Assembly: GCF_945870625.1 (NCBI RefSeq)
Contig: NZ_CAMBTS010000014.1
Coordinates: forward strand, 1 to 45,892
From: Novosphingobium sp. Chol11
Lineage (GTDB): Bacteria > Pseudomonadota > Alphaproteobacteria > Sphingomonadales > Sphingomonadaceae
Reading direction: 5' to 3'
Length of the DNA: 45,892 nt
Below the pieces are notes generated by a model. The model saw only the letters and a list, made by a program, of their open reading frames with translations, was not told the DNA's origin and searched no databases. Below, in pieces: positions 8,124 to 16,529 of this stretch. The first letter of the stretch is position 1, and each line of letters opens with the position of its first letter. The translations under genes and the position numbers were made by a program.

Positions 8124-9482
8124 TCACACGTTACTGGTGAGGCGGTATCCCACAGCTGGCTCGTTGATGATCAGTTCCACGTCGTCCGGGCCATTGCTCA
8201 GCTTGCGCCGCAAAGCGCTCACCGCCACCCGCAAGTAGTCGACATGATCCTCGTGTGCCGGCCCCCATACCGCCCGCAACAGATAGCGATGGCTGAGCAC
8301 GCGCCCCAGATTGCGGGCGAGTTCGGCCAGCACCGCGAACTCCTTGGGCGTCAGGTGCACCTGCCTCCCGCCTTTGCTTGCCGTGCGGCGATAGAGATCG
8401 ATAGCCAGGTCGCCGACAATCACCGGATCCTGATCCTGCGCAAGATCCAGATCGGCCAAATTATCAATAAGGCCGTTCAGCCGCGCGGTCTCGCCTGCCA
8501 TGATGTGCAGCACCTCGGCGTCGGCTTGCCCTGCGCGCTGCAGTTTGCGTAACCCTGTCGCAAGTCCGTGCAGCCGCGGGCGGATATCGTTGCCGATCGA
8601 TCCGAGCAGCGCCGAACGCAGGGCATCGCGCTCGCGCAGCATGATGTTCTCGCGCCCCGCGCTTTCCAGCCGCGCACGCGCCAGCGCCAGCGCCACCTGA
8701 TCAAGCAGGTTGCCCAGCAGCGAGGTGCCCTCGGCGGCGACCGGGGAGGCACCGTCATCGCGCGCAAGGCCGGCGGCGGCCAAGGCTTCCCCATTTGCGG
8801 TTCCGGGCGACGCGCAGACCGGATGGAACTGCCAATCGGTCAGGCTGCCGCGCGCGATGCCCCGGCCCGCTCGCGCCCCGCTGGAAAGCGCCTGCGCTGC
8901 AGCCGCCAGATCGCCCGGCGCAAACCCGTCTTTGCCCATCGTCGCGGCGATGACATGCGGCTCCGGCACCGGCGAAACGATGCAGGCATGGCATTCGAAG
9001 ATGCGCGCGAGTTCGGCAACGGCCACTTCGGCAATAGCCGCCTCGTTGCTGCATGAGAGCAGCCGCCCCGCAAATCCGGCAATCGTTGCATTGCGGCTGG
9101 CATAAAACGAGGCCAGCTCGGCTTGGGCGCGCAGCGAAGTCACAAGGTGGCTAGTCACAAGGCCGACCAGCAACAACATCGCCACTGTCACCCCATCGCC
9201 AGGATTGCGGATGAGCAGCGTAAAGTAAGGCTCGGTGAAAAAGAAATTGAACGCCAGCGTGCCCACGACGGCCGCCAGCAGCGCCAACCAGCGCCCGGCA
9301 AGCCCGGCAGCGGCCAGCACCGGGGGCACATAAAGCAGGACGACCGAAGAACTTCCCCAGCGCGCAGCAATGCCCAGACCCAGTGCGGTGGCCACGCCGG
9401 TCATCGCCAGCACCGCCCCGGCACCCTGCCAAGATAGGCCAAACGGCGTTGCGGCAAACGATGCAGGGTCTGGGCGGCTCAT
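8124..9482 (-). CDS. KdpD-like sensor fused to KdpE-like DNA-binding domain
   Basis: The 452-residue product has an unusual order. Residues 20-115 form four membrane helices with the KdpD-type block TLAFNFFFTEPYFTLLIRNP (DUF4118). Residues 125-265 resemble the KdpD GAF region. Residues 266-345 resemble the KdpD DHp helices, but the usual SISHD motif reads SIGND, so Asn298 replaces the phospho-acceptor His. There is no ATPase domain and no receiver. Residues 352-452 are an OmpR/KdpE winged helix (LTPKEFAVLAELARNLGRVL, VDYLRVAVSALRRKL). The N-terminal KdpD Walker-A/USP part is also absent. AGGA lies seven bases before the ATG. It is divergent from kup by 77 bp, so it is probably a membrane-bound one-component regulator of K+ uptake; this role is inferred. 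Confidence 0.85.
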   Translation of the reverse strand: MSRPDPASFAATPFGLSWQGAGAVLAMTGVATALGLGIAARWGSSSVVLLYVPPVLAAAGLAGRWLALLAAVVGTLAFNFFFTEPYFTLLIRNPGDGVTVAMLLLVGLVTSHLVTSLRAQAELASFYASRNATIAGFAGRLLSCSNEAAIAEVAVAELARIFECHACIVSPVPEPHVIAATMGKDGFAPGDLAAAAQALSSGARAGRGIARGSLTDWQFHPVCASPGTANGEALAAAGLARDDGASPVAAEGTSLLGNLLDQVALALARARLESAGRENIMLRERDALRSALLGSIGNDIRPRLHGLATGLRKLQRAGQADAEVLHIMAGETARLNGLIDNLADLDLAQDQDPVIVGDLAIDLYRRTASKGGRQVHLTPKEFAVLAELARNLGRVLSHRYLLRAVWGPAHEDHVDYLRVAVSALRRKLSNGPDDVELIINEPAVGYRLTSNV

Positions 9483-9531
9483 CGCGCCATCCTAAGGCGT
9501 TATGCCCGCAAAGTCGCGTCCCGCCTCATGT

Positions 9532-9543
9532 TTGCGTGCGCAA
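9532..9543. promoter_or_regulatory. Candidate operator between regulator and kup
   Basis: TTGCG-TG-CGCAA, a 5-bp inverted repeat with a 2-bp centre, lies in the 77-bp divergent gap between the KdpD-KdpE-like gene and kup. It is short and could occur by chance, but its position between two divergent starts makes it a reasonable binding-site candidate. Confidence 0.25.
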
Positions 9544-9559
9544 TCCCCATGGAAACTTA

Positions 9560-11506
9560 ATGCCCTTGGCGTCCACATCGCGTGACATGACACAGCCAGC
9601 ACCTGCCGAATCTTCGGCCTCACCCATTCCTCCACAACCCGCGCAAGGCGCCAGCCGCTCTGTGCTTACCCTTGGCGCGCTCGGCGTGGTCTTCGGCGAT
9701 ATCGGCACCAGTCCGCTCTATGCGCTGCAAGCCACGCTGGACCCGCGCTATCACCTCCGCGCGGCAGTCACCGATCTCTATGGCATCGTCAGCCTCATCT
9801 TCTGGGGCTTCGTGTTCGTGGTCACGGTGAAATACGTTTTCATCGTCATGCGCTGCGACAATCGCGGCGAGGGCGGCAGCCTTGCGCTTTATGCGCTGAT
9901 CAACCGCGAACTCGGGGCCGCCACGCCAAAACGCTGGCTCTTGGTTGGCGCGCTGTTTGCCACCTCGCTGTTCTTCGCCGATGCGATGCTCACCCCGGCC
10001 ATTTCGGTGATCTCGGCAGTCGAAGGGCTCGGCGTGGTCAGTTCGGCGTTCAAGCCTTGGATCGTCTGGATTGCGCTGGCGATCCTGATTGGCCTGTTCG
10101 CCATCCAGCGCCACGGCACCGATCGCGTTGGCCGCCTGTTCGGCCCGGTCATGCTCGTCTATTTTATCACGATTTCAGCCATGGGGTTGTATCACATCGC
10201 GCAGACGCCGCAGGTGCTTGGTGCGCTCAATCCGATCTGGATGGTAACCTACTTCACCGCGCACCCGCTCTTCGCCTTCCTCTCGCTCGGCGCGATCGTT
10301 TACGCGATCACGGGCACTGAGGCGCTCTATGCCGATATGGGGCACTTCGGACGCGTGCCGATCACCATCGCGTGGCTGGCAATCTGCTTCCCTGCGCTGA
10401 TGCTCAACTACATGGGACAGGCTGCGATGCTCCTTCGCAACCCCGAGTTCATCGACAATCCTTTTTTCCACATGGTCCCCCCGCAGCTGACGATACCGCT
10501 CCTTGTGATTGCGACACTTGCCACGATCATCGCCAGCCAGGCGGTCATCTCCGGCGCGTTCTCGGTCACCCAGCAGGCCATCCAGCTCGGCTTCATGCCG
10601 CGGCTCCGAATCCTCCACACCTCCTCCCAAGCGCGCGGCCAAATCTACATTCCGGCGATCAACTGGGCGCTGGCGGTGATGGTCGCTGTTCTGGTGATGG
10701 GCTTCCGCGCCTCCGCTGCGATGCTGCCCGCTTATGGCCTGGCGGTCGTCGGCACCATGCTGATCACCACGCTCATGCAATATGTCGTTGTCTTCCGCAT
10801 CTGGCGCGGTCCGTGGTGGCGCGGTGCCATCGGCTTTGTCGTCTTCGTCACCATTGATGTCGTGCTTCTCGCCTCGGGCGCAACCAAACTGTTTGAAGGC
10901 GCTTGGTTCCCGATCTTGGTGGGCCTCGTGATCTTCACGCTCCTGACCACCTGGTCCACTGGTCGGCGCCTGATGCGCGAATCCATGATGGAGGATGGCC
11001 TGACGCTGCCAGGCTTCATCACCTCGATCACCGGATCGGTGCACCGGGTTCGCGGCACTTCGGTGTTCCTCTCGGCCTCGCCAACCGGGTTGCCTGCGGC
11101 ACTCCTGCATAATCTCAAGCACAATCAGGTCTTGCACGAACGTGTGGTGCTGCTCACTGTCGAGGTCGAGGAGGTGCCGCAGGTCGATCCCGCCTCCCGC
11201 GCCGAAATCCACCCCGAGGGCCACGGCTTCTTCCGCGTAATCCTGCACTATGGCTTCATGGAAGACGTTGATATCCCGCGTGATCTCGCCGCCGCTGCGG
11301 TGCAGACCGGCATCCCGTTCGAACCGCTCCAAACCAGCTATTTCCTCGGTCGCCAGAAACTGATCGCCTCCAGCGCGGTGCCGGGTATGGCGCTGTGGCG
11401 GGAACATCTGTTTGCATGGATGCTCAAACTCTCCGAGAGCGCGATGGATTTCTTCAAGCTGCCGAGCAACCGTGTTGTCGAACTGGGCAGCCAGCTTCGC
11501 ATCTAG
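9560..11506 (+). CDS. kup: Kup-family low-affinity K+ transporter (copy 1)
   Basis: A KUP/HAK/KT potassium uptake protein, probably a K+/H+ symporter of the inner membrane. From ATG 9560 (GGAA upstream) the product has 648 residues; ATG 9587 is an alternative. GVVFGDIGTSPLYAL opens the first membrane segment, as in all Kup proteins, and about twelve hydrophobic segments follow, with TGTEALYADMGHFG in the middle. The soluble C-terminal domain ends RVVELGSQLRI. It lies antisense inside the spc operon and divergent from the KdpD-like regulator. A paralogue is at 35,358. Confidence 0.95.
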   Translation: MPLASTSRDMTQPAPAESSASPIPPQPAQGASRSVLTLGALGVVFGDIGTSPLYALQATLDPRYHLRAAVTDLYGIVSLIFWGFVFVVTVKYVFIVMRCDNRGEGGSLALYALINRELGAATPKRWLLVGALFATSLFFADAMLTPAISVISAVEGLGVVSSAFKPWIVWIALAILIGLFAIQRHGTDRVGRLFGPVMLVYFITISAMGLYHIAQTPQVLGALNPIWMVTYFTAHPLFAFLSLGAIVYAITGTEALYADMGHFGRVPITIAWLAICFPALMLNYMGQAAMLLRNPEFIDNPFFHMVPPQLTIPLLVIATLATIIASQAVISGAFSVTQQAIQLGFMPRLRILHTSSQARGQIYIPAINWALAVMVAVLVMGFRASAAMLPAYGLAVVGTMLITTLMQYVVVFRIWRGPWWRGAIGFVVFVTIDVVLLASGATKLFEGAWFPILVGLVIFTLLTTWSTGRRLMRESMMEDGLTLPGFITSITGSVHRVRGTSVFLSASPTGLPAALLHNLKHNQVLHERVVLLTVEVEEVPQVDPASRAEIHPEGHGFFRVILHYGFMEDVDIPRDLAAAAVQTGIPFEPLQTSYFLGRQKLIASSAVPGMALWREHLFAWMLKLSESAMDFFKLPSNRVVELGSQLRI

Positions 11507-11564
11507 AACCGGGGGTGCTTTCTACACCAATCTGCCCGCGCATTGCGCTGGCAGTGCACAAACG

Positions 11565-11598
11565 AATAGGGCCCCGGCATTGCTGCCGGGGCCCTATT
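11565..11598. terminator. Perfect 15-bp hairpin between kup and rpmD
   Basis: AATAGGGCCCCGGCA, loop TTGC, then the exact reverse complement. It lies between the convergent 3' ends of kup (ends 11506) and rpmD (ends 11629) and can serve as a bidirectional terminator. Read on the minus strand it is followed by TCGTTTG, somewhat T-rich. It would end the transcript from rpsE-rpmD before the kup insertion. Confidence 0.7.
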
Positions 11599-11628
11599 CA
11601 TGTCCGCGCAAAAGCGAAGCAAAAACCG

Positions 11629-11805
11629 TCAGTCGATGATCTGCACCATATGCGGTAGCTTGGCGATGGCACCGCGCACTTCGGCGGTGTCTTCGCGTTC
11701 GACCACGCGGTTCATTTTGCCGAGGCCGAGGCCGATCAGCATTTGCATCTGCTTTTCAGGGCGGCGGATCGGCGAGCCGACCTGTTTGATCTTGATGGTG
11801 GCCAT
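11629..11805 (-). CDS. rpmD: 50S ribosomal protein L30
   Basis: L30 is a small peripheral protein of the large subunit. Translation from ATG 11805 gives 58 residues beginning MATIKIKQVGSPIRRPEKQM and ending AKLPHMVQIID. The conserved GSPIRRP and GLGLGKMN motifs are present and the length is typical. It is five bp downstream of rpsE. In most bacteria rplO follows immediately; here the next minus-strand gene is the KdpD-KdpE-like regulator, and a strong hairpin sits 30 bp after the rpmD stop. Confidence 0.96.
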   Translation of the reverse strand: MATIKIKQVGSPIRRPEKQMQMLIGLGLGKMNRVVEREDTAEVRGAIAKLPHMVQIID

Positions 11806-11810
11806 GTTGC

Positions 11811-12566
11811 TTACTCCACAATGGCTTCGGCGGCGACGTCTGCCTCCGCCGCAGTGGCGCCGCCCCGGCCAAGTAGGTCGGCGACCTTCTTGCCCCGGCG
11901 CTGCGCGACAGACTTGGGCGAGGTCTGCTCGCCCAGCGCGTCGAACGTGGCGCGGATCATGTTGTAGGGGTTCGAGCTGCCGATCGACTTGGTCACCACA
12001 TCGGCAACGCCAAGGCTTTCGAACACGGCGCGCATAGGGCCGCCCGCGATGATCCCGGTGCCGGCCGGAGCCGACCGCACGTTGACCTTGCCTGCGCCAA
12101 ACCGGCCCTTGCCGTCATGGTGCAAGGTGCGACCTTCCTTGAGCGACACGCGGATCATCTGCTTCTTGGCAGAGGCGGTCGCCTTGGTGATGGCCTCGGG
12201 CACTTCGCGCGCCTTGCCATGGCCAAAGCCAACCCGGCCCTTGCCATCGCCGACCACGACGAGCGCGGCGAAACCAAAGCGCTTGCCGCCCTTCACCGTC
12301 TTGGACACGCGGTTGATGTGCACCAGCTTTTCGATCAGCTCTTCGCCGCCTGCATCGTCGCCGCCGCGTCCGCCGCGACGATCGTCGCGCCGACCACCGC
12401 CGCCGCCGCGATTGGGGCCGCTGCCGCCGCGATCGCCGCCGCCGCCCGGGCCGCCGCGATCATTCCCGCCGCGACCACGGCCGCCGCGTCCGCGCGGTGC
12501 TTCGCCGCCGGGAGCATCCGCGCCGGGAGCAAGGGCTGCGCCATCGAGAGTGATATCATCAGCCAT
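11811..12566 (-). CDS. rpsE: 30S ribosomal protein S5 with RGG-rich extension
   Basis: S5 sits at the 30S decoding region and affects fidelity and mRNA unwinding. The core (about residue 75 onwards, [20 protein letters not shown]) has the double-stranded RNA-binding and fidelity regions and matches the family. Residues 1-74 are an added low-complexity segment of Gly, Arg and Asp ([23 protein letters not shown]), making the protein 251 residues against about 167 in E. coli. The extension resembles eukaryotic RGG boxes and is presumably disordered and RNA-binding. It sits between rplR and rpmD. Confidence 0.97.
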   Translation of the reverse strand: MADDITLDGAALAPGADAPGGEAPRGRGGRGRGGNDRGGPGGGGDRGGSGPNRGGGGGRRDDRRGGRGGDDAGGEELIEKLVHINRVSKTVKGGKRFGFAALVVVGDGKGRVGFGHGKAREVPEAITKATASAKKQMIRVSLKEGRTLHHDGKGRFGAGKVNVRSAPAGTGIIAGGPMRAVFESLGVADVVTKSIGSSNPYNMIRATFDALGEQTSPKSVAQRRGKKVADLLGRGGATAAEADVAAEAIVE

Positions 12567-12568
12567 AC

Positions 12569-12919
12569 TCAGAACTCCAACCCGCCCTCGCGGGCAGCAT
12601 CAGCCAGCGCCTTGACGCGGCCATGGAACAGGAAACCGCCGCGATCGAACACGACAGCAGTGATGCCAGCGGCAACTGCCTTTTCGGCAATCTCCTTGCC
12701 GACCAGCGCGGCCGCATCGATATTGGCACCGATGGCCTTCTGGCCTTTGACCAGCGTCGAGGCGGCAGCCAGCGTCTTGCCAGCGGCATCGTCGATAATC
12801 TGGGCGTAGATGTGGCGGCCCGAACGGTGGATCGAAAGGCGCAGTCGGCCGCGCGAGCGGGCCTTCAGCGCAGTGCGCACGCGTTGGCGGCGACGATCGA
12901 AAAGCGATAGCTTGGCCAT
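12569..12919 (-). CDS. rplR: 50S ribosomal protein L18
   Basis: L18 binds 5S rRNA and helps place it on the large subunit. The 116-residue product has the basic N-terminus [16 protein letters not shown], the [17 protein letters not shown] strand and the C-terminal [20 protein letters not shown] motif. Its ATG overlaps the rplF stop by one base (TAATG), and two bases separate it from rpsE, indicating translational coupling. Confidence 0.98.
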   Translation of the reverse strand: MAKLSLFDRRRQRVRTALKARSRGRLRLSIHRSGRHIYAQIIDDAAGKTLAAASTLVKGQKAIGANIDAAALVGKEIAEKAVAAGITAVVFDRGGFLFHGRVKALADAAREGGLEF

Positions 12920-13452
12920 TACTTCTTCTTCCCTTCCTTGCGGAAGATGAACTCGCCGCGGTACTTGATGCCCTTGCCCTTGTAAGGCTCAGGCTTGCGC
13001 CAGCGGCGGATCTCGGCCGCAACCTGCCCGACCTTCTGCTTGTCGATGCCGATGATCTCGATCGTCGTGTTGTCCGGCGTCTTGATCTCGATGCCTTCGG
13101 GGATCGCATAATCGACGTCATGGCTGTAGCCGAGCTGCAGCTTGAGGTTCTTGCCCTGCGAAGCCGCGCGATAGCCGACGCCGGTGATCAGCAGCGTCTT
13201 GGTGTAGCCCTCGGTCACGCCGACCATCAGGTTATCGACCAGCGTGCGCTGCATGCCCCAGAATGCCCGCGCCGCCTTGGTAGCGTTGGCCGGCTTCACG
13301 AGAACGGCTTCACCATCCAGCGTGTAGCTGATCTCTTCGCGCATGGTGAGCGTGAGCGTGCCCTTGGGGCCTTTCACGGTCAGCACGTTGTCCGCGATAT
13401 TGGCGGTGACGCCCTTGGGGATCGTCACCGGCTTCTTGCCGATGCGGCTCAT
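12919..13452 (-). CDS. rplF: 50S ribosomal protein L6
   Basis: L6 binds helix 97 of 23S rRNA near the factor-binding site. The product of 177 residues opens [15 protein letters not shown] and ends with the conserved [14 protein letters not shown] block followed by RKEGKKK. Both ends overlap neighbours by one base, rpsH upstream and rplR downstream, typical of the tightly packed spc operon. Confidence 0.98.
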   Translation of the reverse strand: MSRIGKKPVTIPKGVTANIADNVLTVKGPKGTLTLTMREEISYTLDGEAVLVKPANATKAARAFWGMQRTLVDNLMVGVTEGYTKTLLITGVGYRAASQGKNLKLQLGYSHDVDYAIPEGIEIKTPDNTTIEIIGIDKQKVGQVAAEIRRWRKPEPYKGKGIKYRGEFIFRKEGKKK

Positions 13453-13847
13453 CAGAACACCTCCGCGAGGACTTCGCCGCCGACATTGGCAGCGCGCGCT
13501 TCGGCATCCGAAAGCACGCCACGCGGCGTCGAGACGATGGTGATGCCAAGGCCATTGCGCACCACCGGCAGCTCTTTCGAGCCCGAGTAGACGCGGCGGC
13601 CCGGCTTGGACACGCGGGCCACATGCTTGATCGCAGGCTGCCCTTCGAAATACTTGAGTTCGATGCGCAGCTGAGGGTGCTGGCCGGTCGCGTCTTCGCT
13701 GAAGCCGCGGATATAGCCTTCGCGCTGAAGCACTTCGAGAACATGCAGGCGCAGCTTCGAGGCCGGTGAAATCACCGAGTCCTTCTTGGCGCGCTGGCCG
13801 TTGCGGATGCGGGTGAGCATATCACCCAGGGGATCGGTCACTGCCAT
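13452..13847 (-). CDS. rpsH: 30S ribosomal protein S8
   Basis: S8 binds the central domain of 16S rRNA and, in enterobacteria, represses the spc operon by binding its own mRNA. The 131-residue product contains [18 protein letters not shown] at the N-terminus and the C-terminal [20 protein letters not shown] signature. It overlaps rplF by one base and starts ten bases after rpsN. Whether S8 autoregulation exists here is not visible by eye. Confidence 0.98.
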   Translation of the reverse strand: MAVTDPLGDMLTRIRNGQRAKKDSVISPASKLRLHVLEVLQREGYIRGFSEDATGQHPQLRIELKYFEGQPAIKHVARVSKPGRRVYSGSKELPVVRNGLGITIVSTPRGVLSDAEARAANVGGEVLAEVF

Positions 13848-13857
13848 CGGGTAATCC

Positions 13858-14163
13858 TTACCAGCTCGACTTGGTCACGCCGGGGATCATCCCCTTGTTG
13901 GCGAGATCACGGAGTTCGATGCGGCACAAGCCAAACTTGCGATAATAGCCGCGCGGACGGCCGGTGGTGTTGCAACGGTTGCGCACCCGGGTCGGGTTCG
14001 CATTGCGCGGCAGTTCGGCCAGCTTGAGCCGGGCCATAAGCCGATCACCGTCGTCGAGCGATTCATCGTCGGCCACGGCCTTCAGCGCGGCAAACTTCGC
14101 CGCATATTTGACAACGAGCTTCTTGCGACGCTCATTCTTGTTAATCGAACTCAGTTTCGCCAT
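13858..14163 (-). CDS. rpsN: 30S ribosomal protein S14
   Basis: S14 is a head protein next to the A site. The product has 101 residues, the long zinc-free type: no CxxC pairs are present. The conserved [20 protein letters not shown] block is near the C-terminus. It follows rplE by 63 bp, a gap with a perfect hairpin. Confidence 0.98.
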   Translation of the reverse strand: MAKLSSINKNERRKKLVVKYAAKFAALKAVADDESLDDGDRLMARLKLAELPRNANPTRVRNRCNTTGRPRGYYRKFGLCRIELRDLANKGMIPGVTKSSW

Positions 14164-14194
14164 GGACTTAAGCTCTCTTCTTCATAAGGCCTGC

Positions 14195-14211
14195 GAGCCC
14201 TCACCGGGCTC
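14195..14211. repeat. rplE-rpsN intercistronic hairpin
   Basis: GAGCCC, loop TCACC, GGGCTC: a perfect 6-bp inverted repeat in the 63-bp gap between rplE and rpsN. No T-run follows on the minus strand. It may stabilise or process the polycistronic RNA; this is an inference. Confidence 0.4.
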
Positions 14212-14226
14212 CAGCCTATCTTCAAC

Positions 14227-14817
14227 TCAGGCGGCCTGCTGCTCTTCCGCAGCTTCACGCGGGAACGGAAAACCAAACAAGCGGAGCAGCTCGCGCGCTT
14301 CGTCGTCGGTCCGGGCGGAGGTGGTCACGATGATATCGAGGCCGCGCACCTTTTCGATCTGGTCGTAGCTGATCTCGGGGAACACGATCTGCTCCTTGAA
14401 ACCCATCGCATAATTGCCGCGCCCGTCGAACGACTTGGGGTTAAGCCCGCGAAAGTCGCGGATGCGTGGCATCGCGATGGTGATCAGCCGGTCGAGGAAT
14501 TCGTACATCCGCTCGCGGCGCAGCGTCACCTTGCAACCGATCGGCATGCCTTCGCGCAGCTTGAACTGGGCGATCGACTTCTTCGCCTTGGTGATCACTG
14601 GCTTCTGGCCGGCAATCAGCTCCATCTCTGCAGCGGCGGTGGTGACCTTCTTCTTGTCCTGGCTCGCCTCGCCAACGCCCATGTTGAGCGTGATCTTCTC
14701 GATCCGGGGAATCTCCATCACGTTCGAATAACCAAACTTGGCCTGCATCGCCTTGGCGATCTCGGCGTCGTACTTGGTCTTCATCCGGGGAATATACTTA
14801 CCAGCTTCAGTTGCCAT
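14227..14817 (-). CDS. rplE: 50S ribosomal protein L5
   Basis: L5 binds 5S rRNA and contacts P-site tRNA. The 196-residue product has [18 protein letters not shown] and [20 protein letters not shown], both diagnostic, and a C-terminus extended by EQQAA. Its start overlaps the rplX stop by 11 bases, so the two are translationally coupled. Confidence 0.98.
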   Translation of the reverse strand: MATEAGKYIPRMKTKYDAEIAKAMQAKFGYSNVMEIPRIEKITLNMGVGEASQDKKKVTTAAAEMELIAGQKPVITKAKKSIAQFKLREGMPIGCKVTLRRERMYEFLDRLITIAMPRIRDFRGLNPKSFDGRGNYAMGFKEQIVFPEISYDQIEKVRGLDIIVTTSARTDDEARELLRLFGFPFPREAAEEQQAA

Positions 14818-15127
14818 CGATCGTCTCCCCGGACTTTACCGCCACGCGGACCTTCTTGCCGTCGATGGTCTCAAACCGGACGCGGGTCGCCTTGCCGTCC
14901 TTGTCCGCGAGGCCCACCTTCGAAATGTGCATAGGAGCCTCGCGCCGGTCGATCCCGCCCTGCGGGTTTTCCTGGCTGGGCTTGCGGTGCCGCGCGGCAA
15001 TGTTCACGCCCGCCACAACCACTTTCTCGTCCTTGGGCATAACCTGGAGCACCGTGCCGGTGCGGCCCTTGTCCTTGCCCGAACGCACGACGACCGAATC
15101 GCCCTTCTTGATCTTGGCAGCGCTCAT
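14807..15127 (-). CDS. rplX: 50S ribosomal protein L24
   Basis: L24 initiates large-subunit assembly by binding the 5' end of 23S rRNA. From ATG 15127 the product has 106 residues with the KOW motif [20 protein letters not shown] at the N-terminus and [17 protein letters not shown] in the middle. A longer in-frame reading upstream to 15436 is an artefact overlapping rplN. The start overlaps the rplN stop by one base and the 3' end overlaps rplE by 11. Confidence 0.97.
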   Translation of the reverse strand: MSAAKIKKGDSVVVRSGKDKGRTGTVLQVMPKDEKVVVAGVNIAARHRKPSQENPQGGIDRREAPMHISKVGLADKDGKATRVRFETIDGKKVRVAVKSGETIDGN

Positions 15128-15495
15128 TACAGCACCTCCGGCGCAAGGCTGATGATCTTCATGAAGCCGCGGCCACGCAGTTCGCGCACCACCGGGCCAA
15201 AGATGCGGGTGCCGATCGGCTCTTCGTTCTTGCCGACGAGCACAGCGGCATTGGTATCGAAGCGGATCACGGTGCCATCGGCGCGGCGGACATCCTTGCG
15301 GGTGCGCACGATGACCGCGCGGTGCACATCGCCCTTTTTGACGCGGGCGCGCGGCTGCGCTTCTTTCACCGACACCACGATGATGTCGCCGACGCCGGCA
15401 AACCGCCGCTTGGACCCGCCCAGCACCTTGATGCACTGAACGCGCTTTGCGCCGCTATTGTCCGCGACTTCGAGATTGGACTGCATCTGGATCAT
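15127..15495 (-). CDS. rplN: 50S ribosomal protein L14
   Basis: L14 lies at the subunit interface and takes part in the B5/B8 bridges. The 122-residue product begins [19 protein letters not shown], the invariant L14 N-terminus, and ends [15 protein letters not shown]. It follows rpsQ by 64 bp and overlaps rplX by one base. Confidence 0.98.
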   Translation of the reverse strand: MIQMQSNLEVADNSGAKRVQCIKVLGGSKRRFAGVGDIIVVSVKEAQPRARVKKGDVHRAVIVRTRKDVRRADGTVIRFDTNAAVLVGKNEEPIGTRIFGPVVRELRGRGFMKIISLAPEVL

Positions 15496-15559
15496 TGATC
15501 CGGTTCCTTCTCACTGGCTTGCCGAAACCCGTCCGGCAGTTCCAAAAATATCTTCAGGT

Positions 15560-15829
15560 TCAAACGTCTGCGTCGAACGCGGCGGTCTTGCCAACGGTCA
15601 CGCGGTCGATGACCTTCCACGTCTTCAACTTCGAAATCGGCGCGCATTCTTCGATGCGAACAATCTCACCCGGCTTCACGACGTTCTCTTCATCATGCGC
15701 GTGATACTTCTTCGAACGGCGGATGATCTTCCCGTAAAGCGGGTGCTTCACCTTCCGCTCGACCGAGACCACCACGGTCTTGTCCGTCTTGTCAGAGACC
15801 ACGGTCCCGATCAAAATACGCTTTGGCAT
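15560..15829 (-). CDS. rpsQ: 30S ribosomal protein S17
   Basis: S17 binds the 5' domain of 16S rRNA. From ATG 15829 the product has 89 residues: [20 protein letters not shown] at the N-terminus, then the [21 protein letters not shown]-fold strands. The in-frame extension upstream to 15943 overlaps rpmC and was rejected because homologues start at MPKR. It lies ten bases after rpmC. Confidence 0.97.
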   Translation of the reverse strand: MPKRILIGTVVSDKTDKTVVVSVERKVKHPLYGKIIRRSKKYHAHDEENVVKPGEIVRIEECAPISKLKTWKVIDRVTVGKTAAFDADV

Positions 15830-15839
15830 CGTGTTTTCC

Positions 15840-16067
15840 TTACGCCTTCGCAGCCGAGGACGACAAATTCGTCCGCTCGGTCCGCAGCGTCTTGATCCGG
15901 GCAATATCGCGGCGAACTTCCTTGATGCGCGCAGGGCGCTCAAGCTGGTTGGTCGCGGCCTGAAACCGCAGGTTGAACTGTTCGCGCTTCAGCTCCGACA
16001 GATCCGCCGAAAGCTGATCGTCAGACTTGAGACGCAGATCTTCGAATGTTTGCTTGCTCTGGGCCAT
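15840..16067 (-). CDS. rpmC: 50S ribosomal protein L29
   Basis: L29 sits at the exit of the peptide tunnel and forms part of the docking site for SRP and trigger factor. Two ATGs are adjacent; I chose 16067 because GGAGG then lies six bases upstream, giving a 75-residue product starting [11 protein letters not shown]. The long helical hairpin with [18 protein letters not shown] is diagnostic. It overlaps the stop region of rplP. Confidence 0.95.
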   Translation of the reverse strand: MAQSKQTFEDLRLKSDDQLSADLSELKREQFNLRFQAATNQLERPARIKEVRRDIARIKTLRTERTNLSSSAAKA

Positions 16068-16501
16068 CATTCGCCTCCGAGGTGCGAGGTATCACCCAGA
16101 CGGGCAACGACCTTGGTCTTGATCGGCAGCTTCATCGCCGCGCGGCTGAACGCCTCAGCCGCAAGCGGGCCGGCCACGCCGTCGAGCTCGAACAGGATGC
16201 GGCCCGGCTTCACCCGTGCTGCCCAGTATTCGATCGAGCCCTTGCCCTTGCCCTGACGAACCTCGGCAGGCTTCTTCGACACTGGCAGATCCGGGAAAAT
16301 GCGGATCCACAGGCGGCCCTGACGCTTGATGTGGCGCGTGATCGCGCGGCGGGCCGCCTCGATCTGGCGTGCCGTCACGCGGTCAGGCTCCATTGCCTTC
16401 AAGCCGTACGACCCGAAGTTCAGATCGAAGCCACCCTTGGCGTCGCCCTTGATCCGGCCCTTGAAGGCCTTGCGGAATTTTGGCTTCTTTGGTTGCAACA
16501 T
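16067..16501 (-). CDS. rplP: 50S ribosomal protein L16
   Basis: L16 binds near the A site and is a late assembly protein. The 144-residue product opens [19 protein letters not shown] and contains [20 protein letters not shown] with the RMGKGKG-like block reading [13 protein letters not shown]. It follows rpsC by 28 bp and overlaps the start of rpmC. Confidence 0.98.
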   Translation of the reverse strand: MLQPKKPKFRKAFKGRIKGDAKGGFDLNFGSYGLKAMEPDRVTARQIEAARRAITRHIKRQGRLWIRIFPDLPVSKKPAEVRQGKGKGSIEYWAARVKPGRILFELDGVAGPLAAEAFSRAAMKLPIKTKVVARLGDTSHLGGE

Positions 16502-16529
16502 GGTTCTGTCTCTTCCTTAGCGCGCCAAA

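Noticed and set aside
10175-11407. 410-codon minus-strand ORF opposite kup copy 1
   Set aside because: Antisense shadow of the transporter; no credible start, motif or domain.
14807-15436. 209-codon version of rplX
   Set aside because: The N-terminal half overlaps rplN out of frame; the family start is the ATG at 15127.
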